Origin: Thalassotalea marina
GTDB lineage: Bacteria; Pseudomonadota; Gammaproteobacteria; Enterobacterales; Alteromonadaceae
Reading direction: 5' to 3'
DNA: 64,000 nucleotides
Assembly (NCBI RefSeq): GCF_014656435.1
Contig: NZ_BNCK01000006.1
Location: forward strand, 250,001 to 314,000
The notes beneath the pieces are model-generated. The model was not told where the DNA came from. It saw only the letters and a program-made list of their open reading frames with translations, and did not search any database. Below are positions 25,566-34,562 of the stretch, one piece after another. The translations under genes and the position numbers were made by a program. Each line of letters opens with the position of its first letter. The first letter of the stretch is position 1.

Positions 25566-25887
25566 TCCCCCTATGCACAAAACGAACATAACATTTTCCA
25601 ACTAGTTTGTTTTTTATCACTATATATATCAAATCAACATCAAAACGCCGGAACTATTTCACAATTTTACTGGCGCTTAACAAGTCCTATCCTATTATTA
25701 ATAAATAAGCAGAAAAAATAGAAAAGCTCAGTTGTAAAAAGGAATTTTACTCGTGTGCCAAAATATTTCCCCAACAACTGAATCAAATACTATTAATCGG
25801 CAGAAAATTTGTACTTTGCAAGTACAACAATAATTGACGGCCTAAAATTGGCTATTATCTGTTTTCTTGGCAACAGGGAGGTTGTAA
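25566..25887. other. Intergenic region upstream of the hybrid kinase operon
   Basis: About 320 bp of AT-rich DNA without a supported gene. A small hairpin (GTACTT/AAGTAC) lies near 25810-25825, and a strong SD (AGGGAGG) precedes the kinase start. No well-spaced promoter pair was found. Confidence 0.5.
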
Positions 25888-28800
25888 ATGGTAAATATAA
25901 ACTCAATCGGATCTCGTATTTCATTGGGCATTTTTACCATTGTATTGATTTTGTGTACCATCGTTGGCATTAATGCAACACAACATGCCTCCATTAATCA
26001 GTTTTCAAAGCAAAGTTTTGAAGAAGACGTGCCCGGCACACAAATTAGCCTTAATTTAAAATTCCAGCTAGCACGAGCTTTAAACGCATTGAGCGGCTGG
26101 AGCGTAAATGGCGCCGAACAATACAAAAGAGATTTTAATCTCGCTTGGGATGAGATTACTTTTTACAAAAATGAATTAAGTAGTATCGCTAAATTTAGTG
26201 ATAGTCAGCATAAAAAATCAATCGAATTTCAAGTTTCTTTACTGCAAGAAGTGTTAAATCGGCTACATAAAGCTCAGCAAGACGTGCTTGAAGTTGCTCA
26301 GTCCAGTAAAAACTTTCCTGGAATCAGATTACTCAACCTAGAAATTGCGCCAGCGGTAGATAGAATTAATGACCTTGCTTCTCAATTGATCAATGTAGAA
26401 TCTAAAAAAGCACAAGCTCAACAAAATACTTCAAGGTTAAAGTTGATGGCGGACTTTCGGGCCAGTTTTGCTAATGCAACATCAAGCCTTCGCATTTACC
26501 TATTATCTAGTAACGAACAATATAGGATAGACCACCAATCGCAGTGGAAAGAAAATACAATACATTTTAATAGGTTACTCGATTCATCAGACATTCTTCC
26601 CGTAGAGCAACAACAAATTTTAGCTGAAATAAAAGTTCATCGTGATCTGTATGAACCAATGATTGACAAACTTATTGAGCTAAGAGCAGCTAATAATTGG
26701 AATATCGCGCAACATTTGTTAAATGGCGTAGTTGCGCCGCTGGACAATGAAGCTAAGAATTTAATTGATGATATTTATCTGAAAAATGATAAACATATGA
26801 AAGACAACATGACAAATATTGCAGATAGCCAAAAGTTTGCTTACCAAGTTTCGATAGCGTCGTTGTTGTTCGCCATTATCCTTGCCGCCATTTTAGCCTA
26901 CTTTTTAACACGAATGATCACCAACCCAATCAAGGAAGTGCTAAATGTGGCCACTAACATTAGCAGGGGTAATTTTAATCAATCTACTACACCAAAAGGC
27001 GCAATCGAAATAAAACAAATGTTCGAAGCCTTGAGTAGCATGATCCGCATGTTAAGAAAAGTAGAAGAGCATGCAAAATCAGTATCACAAGGTGACTACT
27101 CCCATCCTTTTACACCTATTAGCACAGAAGACCAACTTGGTTTTGCCATTCAAAAAATGTCAAAAAATTTAGCAACCACTACGCTACAAAATGAAAAGCA
27201 AAATTGGGCGAATAAAGGCATTGCAGATTTTAATTCACACATCCAAGGACAAATTAACCTTGATGATATGCTGTCATCGATCAGTAACTTTATAGGTGAT
27301 TATTTTGATGTTTCTGTTGTTGCACTATTTCTAGCACAAGGTAACACATTAAAACTGACTTCTTCATATGCCCTAAAATATCGTTCAACAACTGTTACTG
27401 AATATAGCATTGGTCAAGGTTTAGTAGGTCAATCAGCATTAGAAAAGAAAACACTTATTTTTAGAGATTCTGACACAGATCAAGATTGGCTAAATGTCGA
27501 CACTGGCGTATCCATTGCCCACGCCCAGCATATTGCTGTTGTCCCAATGGTAAACAAACAAAGTAATGAAAACACCTTGGTTGGGGTTATCGTTGTTAGC
27601 AACATGGATAGGTTTAACGAAACTGAAATTCAAACACTTGAAAACATCGCACAAAGTGCTGCTGTTGCCATCGAAATGGTTGAGTCTAGAAGCCAACTTC
27701 AAGATTTATTGGAAGAGTCCCAAGTTCAAGCAGAAGAACTACAAGCACAACAAGATGAACTAAAAACAGCTAACGAGGAATTAGAACACCAAACTAATAC
27801 TTTAACAAAAGCTAAAGCAGATCTTGAAGAGCAGAGTAAAAAGTTAGAAGAATCTAACTATGAGCTAACTTTACAATCAAAGATGCTTGAGGATCAAAAA
27901 CACAGGTTAGAAATTAAAAACACAGAAGTGGAACAAGCAAAACAGCTAGTAGAACAAAAGGCTGAAGAGGTTGCACAAGCGAGTAAATACAAGTCAGAAT
28001 TCTTAGCAAATATGTCACATGAGCTTAGAACACCGCTAAACTCACTGCTAATTTTATCTGAAAATTTAAAAGAAAATGAAACAAACAACCTCACTCAAGA
28101 ACAGGTGGAAGATATCGACATTATTCATAGTGGCGGTACAAAATTACTCAACCTGATTAATGATATTTTAGACCTAGCTAAAGTAGAATCAGGAAAACTT
28201 TCCGTTAATTATGAAACATTGCCTTTAGAAAGTTTTATTAACGAAATTAATAAAGAATTTCACCCATTGGCTCAACGTAAACAATTAAAATTTAAGATAT
28301 CTATTGCTGAAAACCTGCCTAAAGTTATTGAAAGCGACATCATGCGCTTATCTCAAATTATTCGAAACCTATTGTCCAACGCGATTAAGTTTACTAATGA
28401 AGGAGAGATATCATTAAAAGTCTCTCAATCGAACAAACAAAATATCATCGAAAGGCTTGCCAATGACAATACTCATCACCCCAAGCAAGCATTACTATTT
28501 GAGGTAAAAGATTCAGGAATAGGTATAGACAAATCGGTCCACAAAGCAATATTTGAAGCGTTTCAACAAGCAGATGGCTCTACGAGCAGAGTTTTTGGCG
28601 GGACCGGATTAGGACTGACGATATCTCGAGAGCTTGCTAACTTACTCGGCGGTTATATATCTATAAAAAGTAAACCCGACCATGGCTCAACATTTACTTT
28701 AACATTACCCTTGAGGAACTTAGAAGAAAAAGCTGTTGCCAATGATCATTTGTCGGCTTCTCAGGCCTTAGCTAAAGAAATAGAACAACCTATTATTGCT

Positions 28801-29970
28801 GATGATAGATATAATGTTTCAAGCAATGAACAACCTATTGTACTTATCATTGAACATAATGCTCAAACGGCTAAAGCAATATTGAGTATTGCTCACAACC
28901 ACAACTTTCTAGGAATTGTTGCAAGTTCAGGAAAATCTGGTCTTGCTTTAGTGAACCAATACCAAATTTCAGCCATCATTTTAAATTTAGACTTACCTGA
29001 TATCCACGGCGCTAAAGTCTTAGAAGGCTTAAAGACATCCCCTTTAACCCAAAATATTCCTGTTCACTTAATCAACGAACGACACGAATTCATTGAAAAG
29101 GTTGATGGCGCTGAAGGCTTTATTACTAAACCACTTGATACCGACAATATTAGTGAAATATTTAATCACGAACATAACGCCAACGCTCGTATCTTGATTA
29201 TAGAAAATGACCAAAATAATTGTCATGCACTGAAAAAACTATTTAACAAAAAACAATTTCAACTAGAAACTACCGGAAGTGGATTAGAAGCCATTGAACT
29301 ACTTAAAGAAATAAGTTTCGATTGTATAGTGTTAGATCTAACCCTAGATGATATGACAGGTATTCAATGGCTTGAACAGTGTCACAACAAAGAATTCACC
29401 CTACCACCAATTGTTATTTATACCGCGGAAGAGCTTAGCGAAGAGAAATACAAACAGCTATTAACATATACACAGAGCATTGTGATTAAAGGCCAACGCT
29501 CTGCAGAGCGATTACTAGATGAAGTGATTTTGTTTTTAACAACTAACTTAGCTAAAGCCAACATTGACGTCCCTTCCCAGTCAAAACAAGAAAATCCATT
29601 TCTTGATAAAAAAATATTACTGGTCGACGATGATATGCGAAACACTTATGCCCTATCAAAAATATTAAAAGCCAAAGGCATGAAAATCGTCATTGCTGAC
29701 GATGGGCAAATGGCGGTAGACCAAGTTGCTCAACAGCAAGATATAGATCTGATCCTTATGGATATCATGATGCCAGTTATGGATGGCTACCAAGCAATAA
29801 AAAAGATTAGGGAAAACAACCAACATCCTTATCCGATCATTGCACTTACTGCCAAAGCAATGGCAGAAGATAGAGAACGCTGCTTAAATGCTGGAGCCAA
29901 TGATTATCTTACCAAGCCCGTTCAAACTCAAAAATTGTTAGAGATGGTAAAATTATGGTTATACCAGTAA
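25888..29970 (+). CDS. Hybrid sensor histidine kinase with HAMP, GAF, coiled coil and three receiver domains
   Basis: A 1,360-residue membrane kinase. A first helix (about 11-30) and a second (about 320-342) frame a periplasmic four-helix-type sensor of about 290 residues. HAMP and a HAMP-like linker, a GAF domain (about 455-590) and a Gln/Glu-rich coiled coil (about 590-700) follow. The HisKA domain has His711 in NMSHELRTPLNS, with a HATPase carrying DSGIGID and GGTGLGLTIS. Three receivers follow. The first (about 985-1095) has Asn at the phosphorylation position (IILNLDLPD). The second has Asp1150 but lacks the usual MP and the KP after its Lys. The third is canonical (LVDDD, Asp1292 in LMDIMMPVMDG, ALTA, TKP). 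It overlaps cheR by 16 bases. The stimulus is unknown. Confidence 0.9.
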   Translation: MVNINSIGSRISLGIFTIVLILCTIVGINATQHASINQFSKQSFEEDVPGTQISLNLKFQLARALNALSGWSVNGAEQYKRDFNLAWDEITFYKNELSSIAKFSDSQHKKSIEFQVSLLQEVLNRLHKAQQDVLEVAQSSKNFPGIRLLNLEIAPAVDRINDLASQLINVESKKAQAQQNTSRLKLMADFRASFANATSSLRIYLLSSNEQYRIDHQSQWKENTIHFNRLLDSSDILPVEQQQILAEIKVHRDLYEPMIDKLIELRAANNWNIAQHLLNGVVAPLDNEAKNLIDDIYLKNDKHMKDNMTNIADSQKFAYQVSIASLLFAIILAAILAYFLTRMITNPIKEVLNVATNISRGNFNQSTTPKGAIEIKQMFEALSSMIRMLRKVEEHAKSVSQGDYSHPFTPISTEDQLGFAIQKMSKNLATTTLQNEKQNWANKGIADFNSHIQGQINLDDMLSSISNFIGDYFDVSVVALFLAQGNTLKLTSSYALKYRSTTVTEYSIGQGLVGQSALEKKTLIFRDSDTDQDWLNVDTGVSIAHAQHIAVVPMVNKQSNENTLVGVIVVSNMDRFNETEIQTLENIAQSAAVAIEMVESRSQLQDLLEESQVQAEELQAQQDELKTANEELEHQTNTLTKAKADLEEQSKKLEESNYELTLQSKMLEDQKHRLEIKNTEVEQAKQLVEQKAEEVAQASKYKSEFLANMSHELRTPLNSLLILSENLKENETNNLTQEQVEDIDIIHSGGTKLLNLINDILDLAKVESGKLSVNYETLPLESFINEINKEFHPLAQRKQLKFKISIAENLPKVIESDIMRLSQIIRNLLSNAIKFTNEGEISLKVSQSNKQNIIERLANDNTHHPKQALLFEVKDSGIGIDKSVHKAIFEAFQQADGSTSRVFGGTGLGLTISRELANLLGGYISIKSKPDHGSTFTLTLPLRNLEEKAVANDHLSASQALAKEIEQPIIADDRYNVSSNEQPIVLIIEHNAQTAKAILSIAHNHNFLGIVASSGKSGLALVNQYQISAIILNLDLPDIHGAKVLEGLKTSPLTQNIPVHLINERHEFIEKVDGAEGFITKPLDTDNISEIFNHEHNANARILIIENDQNNCHALKKLFNKKQFQLETTGSGLEAIELLKEISFDCIVLDLTLDDMTGIQWLEQCHNKEFTLPPIVIYTAEELSEEKYKQLLTYTQSIVIKGQRSAERLLDEVILFLTTNLAKANIDVPSQSKQENPFLDKKILLVDDDMRNTYALSKILKAKGMKIVIADDGQMAVDQVAQQQDIDLILMDIMMPVMDGYQAIKKIRENNQHPYPIIALTAKAMAEDRERCLNAGANDYLTKPVQTQKLLEMVKLWLYQ

Positions 29971-30824
29971 AAACTGACAATGTAACGGTTGATGAACAAG
30001 GCGTAGACGAATTACTTTCAGTGATCAAAACAGAGTTTGGTTTAGATTTCTATGACTACACACGAAGTTCAATTGTGCGCCGTTTGACTCGCAGAATGCA
30101 ACTTTGGCATTTACAAGATATTAGAGACATAGCGCCCATCATATTAAATGACACCAACAAGTGGCAGCAACTTCTCAATGACTTATCAATATCAGTAACT
30201 TCACTATTTAGAGATCCGGCTGTTTTTAAGTCAATACAGCAACATGTATTTCCATTACTAGAGACATTCCCGTTTTTTAAAATATGGATCGCTGGTTGCT
30301 CTACTGGCGAGGAAGTTTATTCACTTGCAATTTTGTTACACGAGCACGGCATATTAAAACGAGCTCGAATTTATGGTACTGACTTCAACGATGCCGTTCT
30401 TAAACAAGCAAAAGAAGGGATATTTGATCAAAGTATTATTGAGCAAAATATAAAAGCATATTTAATGGCTGGTGGCCAATACTCGCTCGATCAATATTTC
30501 CACCTAGCTTACGGTAAAGGAAAAATTAAACCACATATTCTGAATCAAATTACTTTTTCAAATCACAACTTAACCACGGATGGCGCATTTGGTGAAGTTG
30601 AATTAATTCTCTGTAGAAATGTATTAATTTATTTTAATAAAACGTTAAAACAGAAAGCTTTTTCTATTTTTAACGAAAGTTTATACCCACGAGGATTTCT
30701 GATTTTAGGGACCAAAGAATCAATTATCGATAAAGACTTATCTATACTTTATGAGGAAATTGACAAAAACTCGAGTATTTACCAGAAAGTGATGACAACA
30801 GATGCAAACGCTTTTACCAAGTAA
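29955..30824 (+). CDS. CheR-type protein-glutamate methyltransferase
   Basis: A 289-residue CheR homologue. It has the N-terminal helical domain (FYDYTRSSIVRRLTRRM) and a SAM-binding fold with IAGCSTGEEVYSLAILL and LILCRNVLIYF. It overlaps the hybrid kinase gene by 16 bases (ATG at 29955), so translation is coupled. No chemoreceptor or CheB gene is near. In comparable clusters CheR-like proteins act with hybrid kinases in non-flagellar signalling; whether this one methylates the kinase or a distant receptor is unknown. Confidence 0.88.
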   Translation: MVIPVKTDNVTVDEQGVDELLSVIKTEFGLDFYDYTRSSIVRRLTRRMQLWHLQDIRDIAPIILNDTNKWQQLLNDLSISVTSLFRDPAVFKSIQQHVFPLLETFPFFKIWIAGCSTGEEVYSLAILLHEHGILKRARIYGTDFNDAVLKQAKEGIFDQSIIEQNIKAYLMAGGQYSLDQYFHLAYGKGKIKPHILNQITFSNHNLTTDGAFGEVELILCRNVLIYFNKTLKQKAFSIFNESLYPRGFLILGTKESIIDKDLSILYEEIDKNSSIYQKVMTTDANAFTK

Positions 30825-30888
30825 AGCTGCGGCATGGTTTTTACAGGCACATGATTAGTCACGATTTTTTAAAAGGAAGTAAAGCCAA

Positions 30889-33057
30889 ATGAATTCATTA
30901 GCTGAAATTGAAGAAAATTACCTTGAAGACGAACAACATCAAGCCAAAATATTAATTGTAGATGACGGTCAAGAAAACCATAGAGTGATAGAAAGAATTC
31001 TAAAAAATACCGGGGCCAAATTTTACAATGCACTTTCAGGGCAAGAGGCGATCAAATTAACGCTAAGACACGATTTTACCTTAGTACTGTTAGACGTCAT
31101 GATGCCAATAATGGATGGATTTGAGACGGCTGCCATTCTAAGAGTCAATGAAGCGACAAAAGACTTGCCCATCATTTTTATCACAGCTGCCGACCAAAAT
31201 AATACTTTTGAACTGCAAGGTTATGAGTTAGGCGCCGTCGATTATTTGTCAAAACCAGTAAAGGCAACATCACTACTTAGCAAGGTGAATGTTTTTATTA
31301 AACTTGAGTCACAAAGATATCGTCTAGAGCAAACACTAGATGACATAAAACGCTTAGAAAATAGAAACAAATTGATTTTAGAGTCAGTTGGTGAAGGCAT
31401 CATTGGTCTTGATATTGACGGCAAGATTACATTTTTAAATCCTGCAGGTGAAACCATTTTAAATGATTCATTTGAAACCGGCCGATTAAGACATTTCTTT
31501 GACATTATTTACATAGACGAAGATGACGGTCTTAAAACTAAGTGGACCAACACACCTATATTTGAATACTGTCAAACAGGGAAAAAATTTGTTGAAACAG
31601 CGGCAACCTTTAAGCGAGATAAAAACGAATTGTTTGCCGTTGAATATACCGCTACACCGATTGTTAATGGTGGCGATAAATTGTCGGGAATTGTGATTGC
31701 ATTTCAAGATATTACAGAAAGAAAAAAAGCAGAAGAGCAACTAAACCATTTAGCACGCTGCGACTCTTTAACAGGTTTACTAAATCGGCACGCATTTGGT
31801 AATAACCTTAAGCAGATGATTTCACGAGCACAAAGAAATCAATCTTCCTTTGCCCTACTCTTTATCGACTTGGATAAATTTAAACAAATTAACGATACTC
31901 TGGGTCATGAAACTGGCGACTCTTTATTACAGGAAGTCGCGGTAAGGTTTCGCTCTGTGATTAGAGATTGTGACCTGCTGAGCCGTTTAGGCGGTGATGA
32001 ATTTACCTTAGCTATTGAAGCAAATAGAAATCGTATTACTGGCGACGCCATTGTGGTATCTGAAAAGCTAATTAAAGTATTAGAGCTACCGTTTGTCATT
32101 TACGATCACGAAATATCCATTGGTGCAAGTATTGGGATTGCCATTTATCCTGATTCAGGATTAGAAACTTCTCAGCTAATGCAAGCCGCTGACTTAGCAA
32201 TGTATAAAGCAAAAGACAAAGGCAGCAATCTTTTTCAGTTTTTTACCGAAGATATGCAACGTGAAGCTATTGAGAACATCGCTCTTGAAAGAAGGTTAAA
32301 AGCAGCTGTCGCGAATCAAGAGTTTACGCTAGTTTATCAGCCTAAAATAGATCTCGACAAAAACCAAGTGACAGGCGTCGAGGCTTTACTTCGTTGGCAA
32401 GTTAATGGCAAAAACATTCTTGGTCCTGATAAGTTCATCCCTGTTATAGAAGAGTTGGGATTAATCGAAAAGGTCAGTGAATGGGTTATTACTGCCGCTT
32501 GTCAATTCTCTAAAAAAATTAATCATGACAGTGCTGCTGCGCCGATTAAAACGGCAATAAACCTATCACTAAAAGAAATTAAAAACCCTCAGATCACGAC
32601 CATTTTTTCCGAACAGCTCAAAGTACACAATTTACCTGGGGAATACTTTGAAATTGAAGTGACAGAAACCTCCATGATGCTTGAACCTACACAAACGCTT
32701 GAGCACCTCAATATTTTTAATGATTTAGGAGTTGCCATTGCTATTGATGACTTTGGTACAGGTTATTCCTCTCTCAGTCACCTGAGTAAGCTACCGTTAG
32801 ACGTGCTAAAAATTGACAAATCTTTTTGCCAAGATATAGGAGAAAACCAATCAACCGAAAGCATCATAAAGTCAACTATTGCATTGGCTCATTCACTTAA
32901 TTTACGAGTCATCGCTGAGGGTGTTGAAACTTATCATCAATTAGACTTTTTACGCAAACTACGATGCGATATTGTGCAAGGTTATTTATATAGCCGTCCT
33001 TTGTCCTATGAAGACTTAATTGATTTTATTGAACATTTTTCCAAAGATTCAAAATGA
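30889..33057 (+). CDS. Receiver-PAS-GGDEF-EAL cyclic di-GMP signalling protein
   Basis: A 722-residue output protein. The receiver (about 20-140) is canonical (VDDG, LLDVMMPIMDG, FITA, SKP). A PAS domain (about 155-280) is followed by GGDEF (about 285-450; RLGGDEF, with an RDCD inhibitory I-site five residues before) and EAL (about 460-715; GVEALLRW and AIDDFGTGYSSL). Both catalytic motifs are intact, so it could make or break cyclic di-GMP. As third gene of the cluster, it is a natural phosphorylation target of the hybrid kinase. AAAGGAAG precedes its ATG. Confidence 0.9.
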   Translation: MNSLAEIEENYLEDEQHQAKILIVDDGQENHRVIERILKNTGAKFYNALSGQEAIKLTLRHDFTLVLLDVMMPIMDGFETAAILRVNEATKDLPIIFITAADQNNTFELQGYELGAVDYLSKPVKATSLLSKVNVFIKLESQRYRLEQTLDDIKRLENRNKLILESVGEGIIGLDIDGKITFLNPAGETILNDSFETGRLRHFFDIIYIDEDDGLKTKWTNTPIFEYCQTGKKFVETAATFKRDKNELFAVEYTATPIVNGGDKLSGIVIAFQDITERKKAEEQLNHLARCDSLTGLLNRHAFGNNLKQMISRAQRNQSSFALLFIDLDKFKQINDTLGHETGDSLLQEVAVRFRSVIRDCDLLSRLGGDEFTLAIEANRNRITGDAIVVSEKLIKVLELPFVIYDHEISIGASIGIAIYPDSGLETSQLMQAADLAMYKAKDKGSNLFQFFTEDMQREAIENIALERRLKAAVANQEFTLVYQPKIDLDKNQVTGVEALLRWQVNGKNILGPDKFIPVIEELGLIEKVSEWVITAACQFSKKINHDSAAAPIKTAINLSLKEIKNPQITTIFSEQLKVHNLPGEYFEIEVTETSMMLEPTQTLEHLNIFNDLGVAIAIDDFGTGYSSLSHLSKLPLDVLKIDKSFCQDIGENQSTESIIKSTIALAHSLNLRVIAEGVETYHQLDFLRKLRCDIVQGYLYSRPLSYEDLIDFIEHFSKDSK

Positions 33058-33255
33058 TTAAATAATGCCGATAAAGTTAGAGCCTAGTTTATCTGAATAA
33101 TGGCAGCGGCATACTTAGTTTGCTAGTGAATAAGCCTTTTTAAGAATGAAACACTAAGGTGTATCTCGGGATGTCATTAGTTCCTAGGATGCTGTTATTA
33201 TTGCATGATTTCCTGAACCTGATCACGGACTCGATTCGCGTGTAAAAACCATCGG

Positions 33256-34149
33256 TTAATCAAGGTTTCTCCGCTTTTTTACATACATTCGCTCATCAGC
33301 AAGCGCATAAAGCTCTTGTGCACTTTGCACATCATCAACACCCCAAATCGCGCCACCAAAGCTTAAAGACACATCAATGTTTACAACATCACCTTTAGCA
33401 CCTTTTATCGCATAACTATTATTTAAATGCTTTTGTTTTGATTCTATAAATTGATTTAACTCATTCGCTGTAGAGACTTTGTGCAAGATCATAACAAACT
33501 CATCGCCGCCAACCCGAGCAACAAAATCAGAAGCTCGATTAAAAAATGCTAATCGATCTGCAACCAGTTTTAGTATTTTATCTCCCGCCATATGACCAAA
33601 ATTATCGTTTATGCTTTTAAATTCATTAATATCCGCAAACACCAATCCGAAACTTTCGCCATAACGTTTAAATGTTTGGATTTTATTGTGTAAAAAATTA
33701 TCAAAGGCGCTGCGATTATATAATGTCGTTAATTGGTCTCTAAGGGAGTGCTCTTTTAATGCAGCATTCATTTGGAAGCGTTCTTTGGCAAACAACAATG
33801 TTCGGCGAATCAAAGACGGGATTAATTCGCTTTTAATTAAATAATCTTGTGCCCCCAATTGAATCGCCTTTATTGCATCTTCATCATCTTTGCCAGTTAA
33901 CACGACAATAGCGGACTTGGGAGCAAGTTTTTGAACTCGTAAAAGGGTATCTAATCCTGAAGATTCAATTAAGTTTAAATCTGTTACGACAATATCAGGA
34001 ATACAAGCTTGCACCGCTTTATCAAGCGTATTTAATTCACTAAAAACAGAAACAGAGAATAGATTTTGTGTATCACTGGTCATCATTTTTTGAAAGAGGT
34101 ATTGATCCTCATCACAATCTTCTAACAGATAAACCAGTAGCCGTGTCAT
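33256..34149 (-). CDS. Receiver-GGDEF diguanylate cyclase
   Basis: A 297-residue response regulator. The receiver (1-120) has the EDCDED acidic cluster, the Asp in VVTDLNL, Thr in VVLTG and Lys in YLIKSE. The GGDEF domain (about 135-295) has VARVGGDEFVM preceded by the RASD I-site, so it should be active and feedback-inhibited. It overlaps the stand-alone receiver gene by four bases and is the output of the ETR1-like kinase operon. Confidence 0.92.
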   Translation of the reverse strand: MTRLLVYLLEDCDEDQYLFQKMMTSDTQNLFSVSVFSELNTLDKAVQACIPDIVVTDLNLIESSGLDTLLRVQKLAPKSAIVVLTGKDDEDAIKAIQLGAQDYLIKSELIPSLIRRTLLFAKERFQMNAALKEHSLRDQLTTLYNRSAFDNFLHNKIQTFKRYGESFGLVFADINEFKSINDNFGHMAGDKILKLVADRLAFFNRASDFVARVGGDEFVMILHKVSTANELNQFIESKQKHLNNSYAIKGAKGDVVNIDVSLSFGGAIWGVDDVQSAQELYALADERMYVKKRRNLD

Positions 34150-34562
34150 ACCTGTGGTTTCCTTAACAATAAATTAAACTCAAACCAATAAACGTAAACA
34201 CTCCTTATTAAGAAATTTAATTGCTCCTGCGAATTGGGCTTTTGAATAAAAGACTTTGCCCCCAGTCGATAAGCCTGTTCAACATCTGTCTTACGAGCAG
34301 ATGTCGTGTAAACAATAACATTTAATGGATAAACTAACCCAGAGCTTTTTAACCTAGTCAACACCTCAATTCCACCAACCTTGGGCATGTTCAGATCTAG
34401 CATAATAAGATCTGAGGTGCAGTTGTTGGCATCAATATAATCCAGTAATTCACTACCATCATTTAAAATGACAATTTCGACTTCCACAGCTTCGCGCCGA
34501 CAAGCATTTTTAAAAAAGTAGATGTCATCTTCATCATCTTCAACAAGAATTAATTTACTCAT
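34146..34562 (-). CDS. Stand-alone response regulator (Rcp1-like receiver)
   Basis: A 138-residue single receiver of the Rcp1 type (partners of phytochrome-like kinases). It has VEDDEDD, the phosphorylatable Asp in LIMLDLNMPKVGG, TTSA and QKP. It overlaps its neighbours by four bases on both sides, so the three proteins are made together. It may relay phosphate from the kinase or act as a phosphate sink (inference). Confidence 0.92.
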   Translation of the reverse strand: MSKLILVEDDEDDIYFFKNACRREAVEVEIVILNDGSELLDYIDANNCTSDLIMLDLNMPKVGGIEVLTRLKSSGLVYPLNVIVYTTSARKTDVEQAYRLGAKSFIQKPNSQEQLNFLIRSVYVYWFEFNLLLRKPQV

